Origin: an uncultured bacterium
Lineage (GTDB): Bacteria > Verrucomicrobiota > Kiritimatiellia > RFP12 > UBA1067
Direction of reading: 5' to 3'
Assembly: GCA_902779075.1 (NCBI GenBank)
Contig: CACZAK010000022.1
Span: 1-64,000 of the forward strand
Length of the DNA stretch: 64,000 nt
Position numbers and translations under genes: made by a program. The notes under the pieces were generated by a model, which was given only the letters and a program-made list of their open reading frames with translations, was not told the DNA's origin and searched no databases. Positions 7,598 through 14,844 of this stretch are shown here, piece by piece; the first letter of the stretch is position 1, and every line of letters begins with the position of its first letter.

Positions 7598-9664
7598 ATG
7601 AAGAAATGCCCCTTACTCGCTGCGGCGTTGGTTGCGCTTGCAGCATGTGCGCTTTCCGCGGCGGACAGCACGCTTGCGTCGTTGCCGTGGATTGGCGATG
7701 GTCAGCCAGATCGAAATGGCGCGGATTGGTACGACGAGGACCCCGCGCCCGAGTTCCGCGCCGTGTTCACGCTCCCGGAAGGCGTGCGCGAAGCCAAAGT
7801 GCAGTTCGCATGCGCCGGATTCGCGTCGCTCCGCGTGGGCAACGAGATGCTGATGAGCGCGGACGGACTGGACACTCTCTGGACGCCATACGACAAGACA
7901 GTCTACGCGAAAACGTTCACTGTGAAGGTACCGTCACCGACTGCCGAGGTAGTAGTGCGTCTCGGCAACGGCTTCTACAATCTGTTGCCGCTCCGTTTCT
8001 GGGGCGGGAAGAGCTTTCGCAATGCACTCTCGCATGGACGCCCATGCTTCAAGTTGGCGATTGACGGCGTGGCTAAACCGCTCGAATGGAAGTGGCGCAA
8101 GACGAACGTGGTGCGCAACTCGGTCTACCTCGGCACGGAGATCGACGCGACGCGCGCCGAGGACGCAGAATGGAAGCCTGCGGCTGCGGTGACGGGTCCG
8201 AAGGGGACGATTCGTCCGTGGCCTGATGCGCACATGCGCGCTGACGGTGTCCACGCGGGTACGGCGAGCTGGCTGAAGGAAGGGGAGGTGCAGGTCGTAG
8301 ACTTTGGCGTAAACGCCTCTGGCGTGCCGGATTTCATCTTTCGCGGCGCGGCGCGCGGAACGCGCATTGAGATCGTGTACGGGGAGCGTCTCAATGCGGA
8401 CGGCTCTGTGAACGTGCTTACGCAAACTGCTGGACAGGTAAAGCGCGGCAACGGCGGACCTGGTGCGCCGCATGTCGCAAGCCAGCGCGACGTATATATC
8501 TGCGACGGTCGCGGGGCGACCGCCCTGCCATCTAACGTCGAACGATTCTCGCCGCCGTTCACGTGGCACATCTTCCGCTACGCGGAGATACGCGGGGCGA
8601 AGCACCTGCTGGGCACGGGCGACGCCTCGCGCACCGTGCGCTCGATGCTGTCGCTGAAGGAGAAGGCACCTGCGGCGAAGGCGTTCAAGACGGAGAACAA
8701 GGACCTTGCGGCCATCCACGAGATGTGTCGCCGCACGTTTCAGGCGAACATGATCGGCGGCGTTCAGAGCGACTGCCCCGGACGCGAACGCCTCGGCTAC
8801 GGCGGCGATATCGTGTCTACGTACGAGGCGTATATGCTCAACTGGGACATGCGCGCCATCTACCTCAAGGTCCTGCAGGACTTCGCGGACGAGGCGGCGG
8901 ACGACGGCTGGCTCACCGAGACCGCTCCCTACGTGGGCATCGGAGACAAGGGGTTTGGCAAACGGGCGGGTCCGATATCGTGGGCACTCGCCGTGCCGGA
9001 GCTGATCGACGGGCTCCTTCGCCACTACAACGAGACGAAGGCGCTGGACTACTATCCCGTCTGCACACGCTACGTCCGCCAGGTGGCGGCGAAATTCCCC
9101 GACGGACTCATCCCCAAGTGCATCGGCGACCATGAGGCGCTGCAGCGCGCGCCCAACGCCATGACGGCTACGGCGCATTGGTACCGCTTCGTCATGCTGA
9201 CGGCTGGTTTTGCGAAACGGATGGGGCGTCTGGACGACGCGACCGAGTTCGCCATGCTCGCTGCGAAGATCAAGGCGGCATTCGTCGCGAAGTATGTGAA
9301 GGACGGCATCGTGGCGAACGGTACGCAGTCCGCGCAGGCGATCGGTCTCTACCTCGGACTCGTGCCGCCAGCGCAGGTCTCGGCGGCGGAACGCCGACTC
9401 ATTGCGGCCCTACATGAAAAGGGGTACGGCCCCACGACAGGCATATTCTCCACTCGGTACATGCTCATGTACCTCTCCGAGCACGGGAAACAGGACATAG
9501 CGGAGAAGATCGTCCTCCACAAGGGATTCCCCGGCTGGCTGCACATGCTTGACCGCGGTGCGACTACGCTGTGGGAGACGTGGAAAGAGAGCGACAACAT
9601 TTACTCCAACTGCCATCCGATGTTCGGCAGCGTGGACGAATGGATTCTTCGGTTTGGAAAATGA
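7598..9664 (+). CDS. Secreted GH78-like alpha-L-rhamnosidase
   Basis: 688 aa with signal peptide MKKCPLLAAALVALAACALSA; the open frame runs further upstream, but the promoter and signal peptide fix the ATG at 7598. An N-terminal carbohydrate-binding beta domain (about 25-290) precedes an (alpha/alpha)6 barrel. The GH78 general-acid motif SDCPGRERLGYGGD carries E397, and the general-base motif GATTLWETW carries E660. It removes alpha-L-rhamnose from rhamnogalacturonan or glycosides by an inverting mechanism. A REP-like hairpin (8504-8529) is translated as DGRGATALP within the N-terminal half. Shorter than typical ~900-aa members, with fewer N-terminal domains. Confidence 0.87.
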   Translation: MKKCPLLAAALVALAACALSAADSTLASLPWIGDGQPDRNGADWYDEDPAPEFRAVFTLPEGVREAKVQFACAGFASLRVGNEMLMSADGLDTLWTPYDKTVYAKTFTVKVPSPTAEVVVRLGNGFYNLLPLRFWGGKSFRNALSHGRPCFKLAIDGVAKPLEWKWRKTNVVRNSVYLGTEIDATRAEDAEWKPAAAVTGPKGTIRPWPDAHMRADGVHAGTASWLKEGEVQVVDFGVNASGVPDFIFRGAARGTRIEIVYGERLNADGSVNVLTQTAGQVKRGNGGPGAPHVASQRDVYICDGRGATALPSNVERFSPPFTWHIFRYAEIRGAKHLLGTGDASRTVRSMLSLKEKAPAAKAFKTENKDLAAIHEMCRRTFQANMIGGVQSDCPGRERLGYGGDIVSTYEAYMLNWDMRAIYLKVLQDFADEAADDGWLTETAPYVGIGDKGFGKRAGPISWALAVPELIDGLLRHYNETKALDYYPVCTRYVRQVAAKFPDGLIPKCIGDHEALQRAPNAMTATAHWYRFVMLTAGFAKRMGRLDDATEFAMLAAKIKAAFVAKYVKDGIVANGTQSAQAIGLYLGLVPPAQVSAAERRLIAALHEKGYGPTTGIFSTRYMLMYLSEHGKQDIAEKIVLHKGFPGWLHMLDRGATTLWETWKESDNIYSNCHPMFGSVDEWILRFGK
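8504..8529. repeat. Third REP-like hairpin, inside the GH78 gene
   Basis: 26 bases matching the 3465-3490 arm at 24 positions, in the same orientation and reading phase (peptide DGRGATALP). No inverted partner lies beside it. Confidence 0.85.
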
Positions 9665-9675
9665 AAGGAAAAATA

Positions 9676-10548
9676 ATGAAAATACTGACAACTGTTTTGG
9701 TGGCGGCGGCGTGTCTCGCGCACGCGGAGACGATTGACGTGCCTGCGGGGCAGACGCGGACGGTCGACCCGGGGCGTCGTTTCACGGGCGGCGTACTCGT
9801 GAAGACTGGCGCGGGTGAGCTCGACCTGACGGGCGCGGAACTTGCAAACGCGGGGCTTGAGATACGCGAAGGATCCGTACGCTTGCGTGGCGGCGGCGCC
9901 TTCTCGGTGACAACGCGATTCGTGCGGTTCGACGTACACAGGACGCGTCCCGGAAAGAAGGGACCTCCAGAGTTCGCGGATTCCGGCGCGCAGTTCAGCG
10001 AGTTCAGACTCTACAACGGCGGCAAGCTCGTGCCGTTTCCCAAGGAGGCGAAGACGATTGAGGGACCTGTCGGTAGTGCGGAAGGGCCGGACAAGGGCAT
10101 CGACGGCGACGTGAAGACGAAGAGCTACAACGGTGGGCCCCTCGTCGTTGACATTGGCCGCGAGGTGACGTTTGACTCCTATTCCTTCGTCACTGCAAAC
10201 GATGCGATCGCGCGCGATCCCGCCGGGTGGTCGGTGTTCGCCGGCACGGCGGACGGCAGCCGCGTAAAATGGTGCACGGTCGGGAGCGTTTCGGACTTCA
10301 CGGCGCCAAAGGCGCGTTTTGCCGAGGCGGGGCGTCTATTCCCCCTGTCGCTGTGCGACGTCGTGCCTGCCGATTATCCAGTGACGGTGTGCGGCAAGGG
10401 GCGTCTCGTGCTGTCGAACGTGAACGAGATGCTGGAGTGCGTGGATGGGAACGGATTGATAGAATTGGATGGTGCCACGGTGACATTCGCGCCCTGTGCG
10501 GCCTTCGCTGGTTCCGTGTGCGGAGGAAACGTGACCTACCGCAAATAA
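9676..10548 (+). CDS. Secreted discoidin-like protein of unknown function
   Basis: 290 aa. Signal peptide MKILTTVLVAAACLAHA; the ATG at 9676 follows AAAGGA at 9664-9669, while an ATG at 9661 overlapping the GH78 stop is the alternative. A short beta-rich segment with TGAGELDLTG resembles passenger-type repeats. It is followed by an F5/8-type (discoidin-like) sandwich at about 80-215 with DKGIDGDVKTKS, where a ligand- or calcium-binding loop would be expected, and YSFVTANDAIARDPAGWSVF, a typical core strand. A carbohydrate-binding or surface-display role is inferred from the fold and the GH context only. Confidence 0.6.
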   Translation: MKILTTVLVAAACLAHAETIDVPAGQTRTVDPGRRFTGGVLVKTGAGELDLTGAELANAGLEIREGSVRLRGGGAFSVTTRFVRFDVHRTRPGKKGPPEFADSGAQFSEFRLYNGGKLVPFPKEAKTIEGPVGSAEGPDKGIDGDVKTKSYNGGPLVVDIGREVTFDSYSFVTANDAIARDPAGWSVFAGTADGSRVKWCTVGSVSDFTAPKARFAEAGRLFPLSLCDVVPADYPVTVCGKGRLVLSNVNEMLECVDGNGLIELDGATVTFAPCAAFAGSVCGGNVTYRK

Positions 10549-10564
10549 AAAAGCCTTTTCTGCA

Positions 10565-10654
10565 TGGCGGAAGGGGGGGGATTCGAACCCCCGGTGGACT
10601 TGCGCCCACACAACCTTTCCAAGGTTGCACCATCGACCACTCGGACACCCTTCC
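10565..10654 (-). tRNA. tRNA-Ser (anticodon GGA)
   Basis: Minus-strand cloverleaf: acceptor GGAAGGG pairs with CCCTTCC, anticodon stem CAACC/GGTTG encloses loop TTGGAAA with anticodon GGA, there is a long variable arm (GTGGGC...GTCCAC) as in class II tRNAs, the T-loop is TTCGAAT, and a genomically encoded CCA ends at 10565. Confidence 0.96.
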
Positions 10655-10673
10655 AAGCAGAAAAAGTGCGTAT

Positions 10674-10702
10674 AGTATACCGAATTCCTGCGGCCAACTC
10701 AA
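10674..10702 (-). promoter_or_regulatory. Promoter of tRNA-Ser
   Basis: On the minus strand TTGAGT (10702-10697), a 17-base spacer and TATACT (10679-10674). Transcription should begin about a dozen bases before the mature 5' end. Confidence 0.75.
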
Positions 10703-10770
10703 CCCGAAAATTCCAGAAAATTCACGTGGCTCCGGCAATGGACCGCGTACAAGGCAGAAGAAGGCATGAG

Positions 10771-11214
10771 ATGAAATGTCCCAAATGCGGCACTGACAAC
10801 GACAAGGTACTTGATTCCCGCGCGGTGCGGGAGGGGGCGGCCATACGCCGGCGGCGCGAGTGTTCCGGCTGCGGTTACCGCTTCACGACGCACGAGGAGA
10901 TTGACCGCGACGAAGTGACAGTGGTCAAGCGCGATGGCACTCGCGAGCCGTTCTCGCGCGCGAAGGTTGAAAAGGGCGTGCGCGTGGCTTGTCAGAAGCG
11001 TCCCGTCTCAGAGGACCAAGTGCAGAATCTGCTGGACGAGGTTGTCATGGCGCTGGACGGCGAGGAGGTGCCTGCGGCGCGCATCGGCGAACTCGTGATG
11101 GAACGCCTCCACAAGCTCGACGAGGTGGCGTACATCCGGTTCGCGTCCGTCTACCGCCGCTTCGCGGACGTCAAGGAGTTCCTCCAGGCAATCACTGAGA
11201 TGGTGAAGAAATGA
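10771..11214 (+). CDS. nrdR: Transcriptional repressor NrdR
   Basis: 147 aa. Nucleotide-sensing repressor of ribonucleotide reductase genes. An N-terminal zinc ribbon has C3, C6, C31 and C34 with the family signature MKCPKC and the RRRREC/GYRFTT segment. An ATP-cone follows at about residues 46-136, with VVKRDG near its start. Length is typical. The ATG at 10771 starts exactly at MKCP; upstream in-frame sequence is the complement of the tRNA gene and not coding. Its stop overlaps the next start as ATGA. Confidence 0.96.
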   Translation: MKCPKCGTDNDKVLDSRAVREGAAIRRRRECSGCGYRFTTHEEIDRDEVTVVKRDGTREPFSRAKVEKGVRVACQKRPVSEDQVQNLLDEVVMALDGEEVPAARIGELVMERLHKLDEVAYIRFASVYRRFADVKEFLQAITEMVKK

Positions 11215-12065
11215 TCGACCTGCACGTCCACAGCACGGCTTCGGACGGCACATGTTCGCCGGAGGAACTGGCCGAGCTTGGCCGTTCCTTCACGGTGATG
11301 GCGCTCACCGACCATGACAGCACGGATGGCTGCACACGCTTCATTGATGCTTGCCGACGGTTGAAAGTAGAAGGCCTGCGACTTCCGGGCATCGAGCTGT
11401 CGGTCAATCCCGGCGAGGGTTACGGTCAGTTCCACATGCTGGGGCTCGGCATCGATCCAGATGCGCCGGCCCTCACCGAATTCCTCAAACGCATCCGCAC
11501 GGGACGGGAGGAGCGCAATGTCCTGATGGTGGAGCGCCTCACGTCGCTGGGCATACCAGTCACAATGGACGAGGTGCGCCGTTACGCTGGCAGTGAGATC
11601 GTGGCGCGTCCTCACATCGCGCGCGTTCTCATCGAGAAGGGCTTCGCGAAAAGCGTGAAGGACGCGTTCGACCGCTTCATCGGACCGAAGGCGGTGGCTT
11701 ATGTCTCGCGTTACCGCCCGACGCAGGCGGAGGCGATTGACGTGATACACGCTGCCCACGGCGCGGCTGTGATGGCGCACCCGAGGTTTTGGACATCCGA
11801 CGCGGGGCTTCTTGCCGATGGTCTCGCCCGCCTGAAGGACCTTGGCCTCGACGGCGTGGAGGCCGTCTACCAGGCGAATCTCCCGCTTGAAACGCCGATG
11901 CACTTGCGCGTGGCGCGTTCGTTGGGGCTTGCCGTCACGGCTGGGAGCGACTTCCACGGCGCGAACAAGAACGCAATCACGCTAGGCATGGACGTCGAGG
12001 ACGAGCGGGATTTCATTACCCCGTTGCTCGACGCGCTTGCCAAGCGAGGTTGCAAGGTCATATGA
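11211..12065 (+). CDS. PHP-domain metal phosphoesterase (YciV/RNase AM-like)
   Basis: 284 aa. The metal-binding PHP motifs are DLHVHSTASDG at the N-terminus, TDHDS near residue 30, a glutamate in GIELS, the histidine in RPHIAR, the AHPRF motif, and the terminal GSDFHG. The family includes 3',5'-nucleoside bisphosphate phosphatases and the 5'-3' exonuclease RNase AM. The start overlaps the nrdR stop (ATGA), implying translational coupling in a two-gene operon that ends at the hairpin near 12140. Exact substrate not readable. Confidence 0.85.
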   Translation: MIDLHVHSTASDGTCSPEELAELGRSFTVMALTDHDSTDGCTRFIDACRRLKVEGLRLPGIELSVNPGEGYGQFHMLGLGIDPDAPALTEFLKRIRTGREERNVLMVERLTSLGIPVTMDEVRRYAGSEIVARPHIARVLIEKGFAKSVKDAFDRFIGPKAVAYVSRYRPTQAEAIDVIHAAHGAAVMAHPRFWTSDAGLLADGLARLKDLGLDGVEAVYQANLPLETPMHLRVARSLGLAVTAGSDFHGANKNAITLGMDVEDERDFITPLLDALAKRGCKVI

Positions 12066-12127
12066 CTGTTGTCTATCGTTCCACAAGTCGGATTTTCGTC
12101 TCGGCAATCGAGTCTCATGATGTACCG

Positions 12128-12148
12128 AAGCCAAGACTGGCTTTTTTT
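12128..12148 (+). terminator. Terminator of the nrdR-PHP operon
   Basis: Stem AAGCCA (12128-12133) and TGGCTT (12138-12143), loop AGAC, followed by a run of T. It lies 60-80 bases past the PHP stop and just ahead of the convergent radical SAM gene. Confidence 0.8.
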
Positions 12149-12171
12149 GACGTACGCGATGGAACTTCTGT

Positions 12172-13077
12172 TTAGCAGATGACGGTGCCGTGGCCGGGGG
12201 ACATCTGCTCGCCTAGCAGGTTCGAGACGCCAGACGATTCAAAGCCTTGCACCCAGCCTCGCGTGAAGCCGAAGTCCTCTGCGGCCTCCGCGACGAGGGC
12301 GTATTCCTCTTCAGTCAAGGGGCGGTCGAAGGGCGGCGTTTTCAGCGCTTTGTAGACGGGCGTGTACTGACTCATCACTGCGACGTGGAGATCCGTGAAT
12401 CCCTCGCCCGCAAGCCAGGCGAGATTTTCCGCAGCTTCTTCGGCGTGTCCTGGCAAGACGAGGATGCGCACGATCACGCCGCGCGTCACGGCGCCGGGGG
12501 CGTCGGAGTCGAGCGGACCGAGCGCGTCGTGAAGGTAGCGAATAGACGCGCGGTTCGCCTCGACGTAGCCGGGTGCGGCAGAGGCCGCGCGTGCCGTAGC
12601 GTCGCTTGCATAGCGCATGTCGATGAGCGCGATGTCGCAGAGATCGCGGTAGGCGGCGAGCGTCTCGACCGTCTCGTAGCCGGATGAGTTCCACACGAAG
12701 GGGAGCCGGATGCCTTCCGCGAGCAGGGGCGCGGCCGCCTCGCGGATGAAGGGGAGGTAGGGCGTGGGCGAGACGAGGTTCCAGTTCGAGCAGCGGTCCT
12801 TCACGGCGAGGTCGCGCAGGATCTCCGTGAGTCGCGATACGGGAATGTCGTCGCCTTCGCCGTTCCAGCTCCACGGGGAGTTCTGGCAGTAGAGGCACTT
12901 CATTGTGCAGCGCGAGAAGAACACGCATCCCGAGCCGTGTTCGCCGACTAGCGGCGGCTCCTCGCCGAAGTGGGGTCCCCAGCGGAACACGCGCGGGAGC
13001 GCGCCGGCCTGGCAGAAACCGACAGCGCCGGATGCACGGTCGGCGCGACAGCGGCGCGGACAGAGTTCGCAGGGCAT
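12172..13077 (-). CDS. Radical SAM protein, PflA-activase-like
   Basis: 301 aa. The radical SAM motif is CTMKCLYC (C57, C61, C64), close to the CxxxCxxC of the family. An N-terminal cluster C3, C6, C10, C22 may hold a second metal site, as in the PflA-like orphan subfamily that uses an N-terminal CxxCxxxC segment. Downstream, NLVSPTPYLPF and the DLHVAVMSQYTP segment are typical of that subfamily. Its role is uncertain; no glycyl-radical enzyme lies nearby. It is the last gene of psd-pssA-rSAM, six bases after pssA, so it may be co-transcribed with phospholipid genes by chance or for a lipid modification. Confidence 0.8.
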   Translation of the reverse strand: MPCELCPRRCRADRASGAVGFCQAGALPRVFRWGPHFGEEPPLVGEHGSGCVFFSRCTMKCLYCQNSPWSWNGEGDDIPVSRLTEILRDLAVKDRCSNWNLVSPTPYLPFIREAAAPLLAEGIRLPFVWNSSGYETVETLAAYRDLCDIALIDMRYASDATARAASAAPGYVEANRASIRYLHDALGPLDSDAPGAVTRGVIVRILVLPGHAEEAAENLAWLAGEGFTDLHVAVMSQYTPVYKALKTPPFDRPLTEEEYALVAEAAEDFGFTRGWVQGFESSGVSNLLGEQMSPGHGTVIC

Positions 13078-13083
13078 GGCGGT

Positions 13084-14001
13084 CTAGGCGGCGGGGGCGG
13101 GCGGCGGCGCGGTCTCGGGTTCCGGCTCCCCGTGGTCGCGCAGGTATTTCGCGCGGACCTGTAGGAATATCAGGCCGACGAACGGTACGGTCATGATGTA
13201 GCCCGCGCCTACGACGCCGAGCGTGAGCCAGAAGTTCGTGGCGAGGAAGGCTATGAGCAAGAGGCAGCCTGCCATCGTAGGCATAAGATAGGCACGTGAG
13301 ATGTGGATAGATTTCAGGGAGATTGTCGGCAGACGGCTCGCCATCAGTACGCCGATGAAGAGCAGCATTGACATTCCGAACCAGGGGTTCTGGAAGGCGT
13401 TGCTCACGAGCGGGGCGGTTTCCTTGACCGTGAAGGACAGCGCGAGGATCGCAGGGGTGAGCACCATCCAGCATCCTCCTGGCGCGGGTACGCCGAGGAA
13501 GAAGTTCTTCCAATAGGGGATGGTGGGCTGCTCGAGCATCGTGTTGAAGCGCGCGAGGCGGAATGCGTCGCAGAGCGCGTAGAAAAGCGCAGAGCCGAGC
13601 AGGAGGTTCTTGACGTGCGCAGGCATGTCTGGCTGTCCCGAAAGGCACCAGAAGTACATGTACATCGCCGGCGCAACGCCGAAGTTCACGAAGTCGGCAA
13701 GGGAGTCGAGCTCCGCGCCGAGCTTCGAGCTCGCGTTGAGGAGGCGCGCCACGCGTCCGTCCATCGCGTCGCAGATGCAGGCGACGAGCAGGGCGAAGAG
13801 ACCCATGAACCAGTCGCGCGGCGTTGCGGGCGTGCCCGCAAGCGTCTTCGCGTAGTTCGTGGCGCTGATGACTATGCTCGTGATCCCCGCGCAGGCGGCG
13901 ATGGAGGTGATGAGGTTTGGCGCGATGGCCCGCAGGGGAATCCTGTCGCGCAACGCGGGGCGGTTCTTGCGCCGCCGCCCCCTTAGACGGAATTTGCTCA
14001 T
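13084..14001 (-). CDS. pssA: CDP-diacylglycerol-serine O-phosphatidyltransferase
   Basis: 305 aa integral membrane enzyme that makes phosphatidylserine from CDP-diacylglycerol and serine. The CDP-alcohol phosphotransferase signature is complete, starting at DGRVAR and ending at ELDSLAD (pattern DG-x2-AR-x8-G-x3-D-x3-D). About eight hydrophobic segments, with a basic N-terminus (SKFRLRGRRRKNR) and a proline/alanine-rich tail. The ATG overlaps the psd stop (ATGA), so the two steps of phosphatidylethanolamine synthesis are coupled. Confidence 0.93.
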   Translation of the reverse strand: MSKFRLRGRRRKNRPALRDRIPLRAIAPNLITSIAACAGITSIVISATNYAKTLAGTPATPRDWFMGLFALLVACICDAMDGRVARLLNASSKLGAELDSLADFVNFGVAPAMYMYFWCLSGQPDMPAHVKNLLLGSALFYALCDAFRLARFNTMLEQPTIPYWKNFFLGVPAPGGCWMVLTPAILALSFTVKETAPLVSNAFQNPWFGMSMLLFIGVLMASRLPTISLKSIHISRAYLMPTMAGCLLLIAFLATNFWLTLGVVGAGYIMTVPFVGLIFLQVRAKYLRDHGEPEPETAPPPAPAA

Positions 14002-14738
14002 TTGATGTGTCCCAGTATGGTTTCTCCAGCCACCATGACCTGTCCGACGCGCACCTCCGGCTCAACGCCGGAGGGCAGGTAGACGTCAAGGCGCGAACCG
14101 AAGCGGATGAGGCCGAAGCGTTCGGCCATGGAGAGGGAGTCTCCCTCTTTTACGAAAGGAACTATGCGCTTCGCGACGAGTCCGGCGATCTGAACGACGC
14201 CATACTTCACGCCGCCGGGCGTCTCCATCAGGTAGCAGCAGCGCTCGTTGTCCGTGGATGCCTTGTCGAGCGAGGCGTTGAGGAACTTGCCGGGCACGTG
14301 CGCCATCTTGAGGATCTTCGCGGCGGTGGGCATGCGGTTCACATGGATGTTCATCACGCTCATGAACACGCTCACGCGCCAGTACTCTGCGACGGGGTCG
14401 AGTCCGGCGGCCGCTGCGTCGAGCTCCGCCGGAAGGGCGTACTTGCCGATGAGGCAGATGCGTCCGTCGGCGGGCGAAAGCACGGCGCGGGGATCGTCCG
14501 GCGGATAGCGCTCGGGATCGCGGAAGAAGAGGAACACGCCGTAGCTCAGCAGGAACAGCGGCAGCACGAACAGGCCGAGGATGGCTGCCGTGAGCGGGCA
14601 GTAGGGGAAGATCGCGATCACTCCTCCCGCAAAGAAGAAAGCGAGTACGAGCGCGGCCGTGCCGAAGCGCATTCCCTCGCGGTTGATGTGCGGGAACAGG
14701 TGCGCCGACGTTGAAAAATCTGGTTTGGGCATATTCAT
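13998..14738 (-). CDS. psd: Phosphatidylserine decarboxylase, short form
   Basis: 246 aa pyruvoyl enzyme converting phosphatidylserine to phosphatidylethanolamine. Two hydrophobic segments near the N-terminus anchor it; FFRDPER and DGRI are family motifs. The self-cleavage site is G-S in RFGSRLDVY near the C-terminus, as in short-form enzymes, instead of LGST. The open frame extends upstream to 14846, but a near-consensus promoter places the transcript start at the ATG at 14738 (MNMPKPDF); the next ATG is at 14732. First gene of psd-pssA-rSAM. Confidence 0.9.
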   Translation of the reverse strand: MNMPKPDFSTSAHLFPHINREGMRFGTAALVLAFFFAGGVIAIFPYCPLTAAILGLFVLPLFLLSYGVFLFFRDPERYPPDDPRAVLSPADGRICLIGKYALPAELDAAAAGLDPVAEYWRVSVFMSVMNIHVNRMPTAAKILKMAHVPGKFLNASLDKASTDNERCCYLMETPGGVKYGVVQIAGLVAKRIVPFVKEGDSLSMAERFGLIRFGSRLDVYLPSGVEPEVRVGQVMVAGETILGHIK

Positions 14739-14745
14739 GTATAGC

Positions 14746-14774
14746 ATTATCCCATTTTCTCGGCCGCTGTGCAA
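14746..14774 (-). promoter_or_regulatory. Leaderless promoter of psd
   Basis: On the minus strand TTGCAC (14774-14769), 17-base spacer, GATAAT (14751-14746), then seven bases to the ATG at 14738. Divergent from the leaderless promoter at 14810. Confidence 0.75.
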
Positions 14775-14809
14775 TACCAAATTCAAAAAGTTGTGACAAA
14801 TCAGTTTCA

Positions 14810-14838
14810 TTGACGGCACGGTATGTGTGTGGTATACT
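14810..14838 (+). promoter_or_regulatory. Leaderless promoter of the VIT-domain gene
   Basis: TTGACG (14810-14815), 17-base spacer, TATACT (14833-14838), then GTCACC and the ATG at 14845. The strongest match to consensus among the leaderless promoters here. Confidence 0.85.
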
Positions 14839-14844
14839 GTCACC

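Noticed and set aside
12311..14089. 592-codon minus-strand frame across the radical SAM and pssA genes
   Set aside because: It crosses two genes with clear motifs in another frame; composition is Arg/Pro-rich as in shadow frames.
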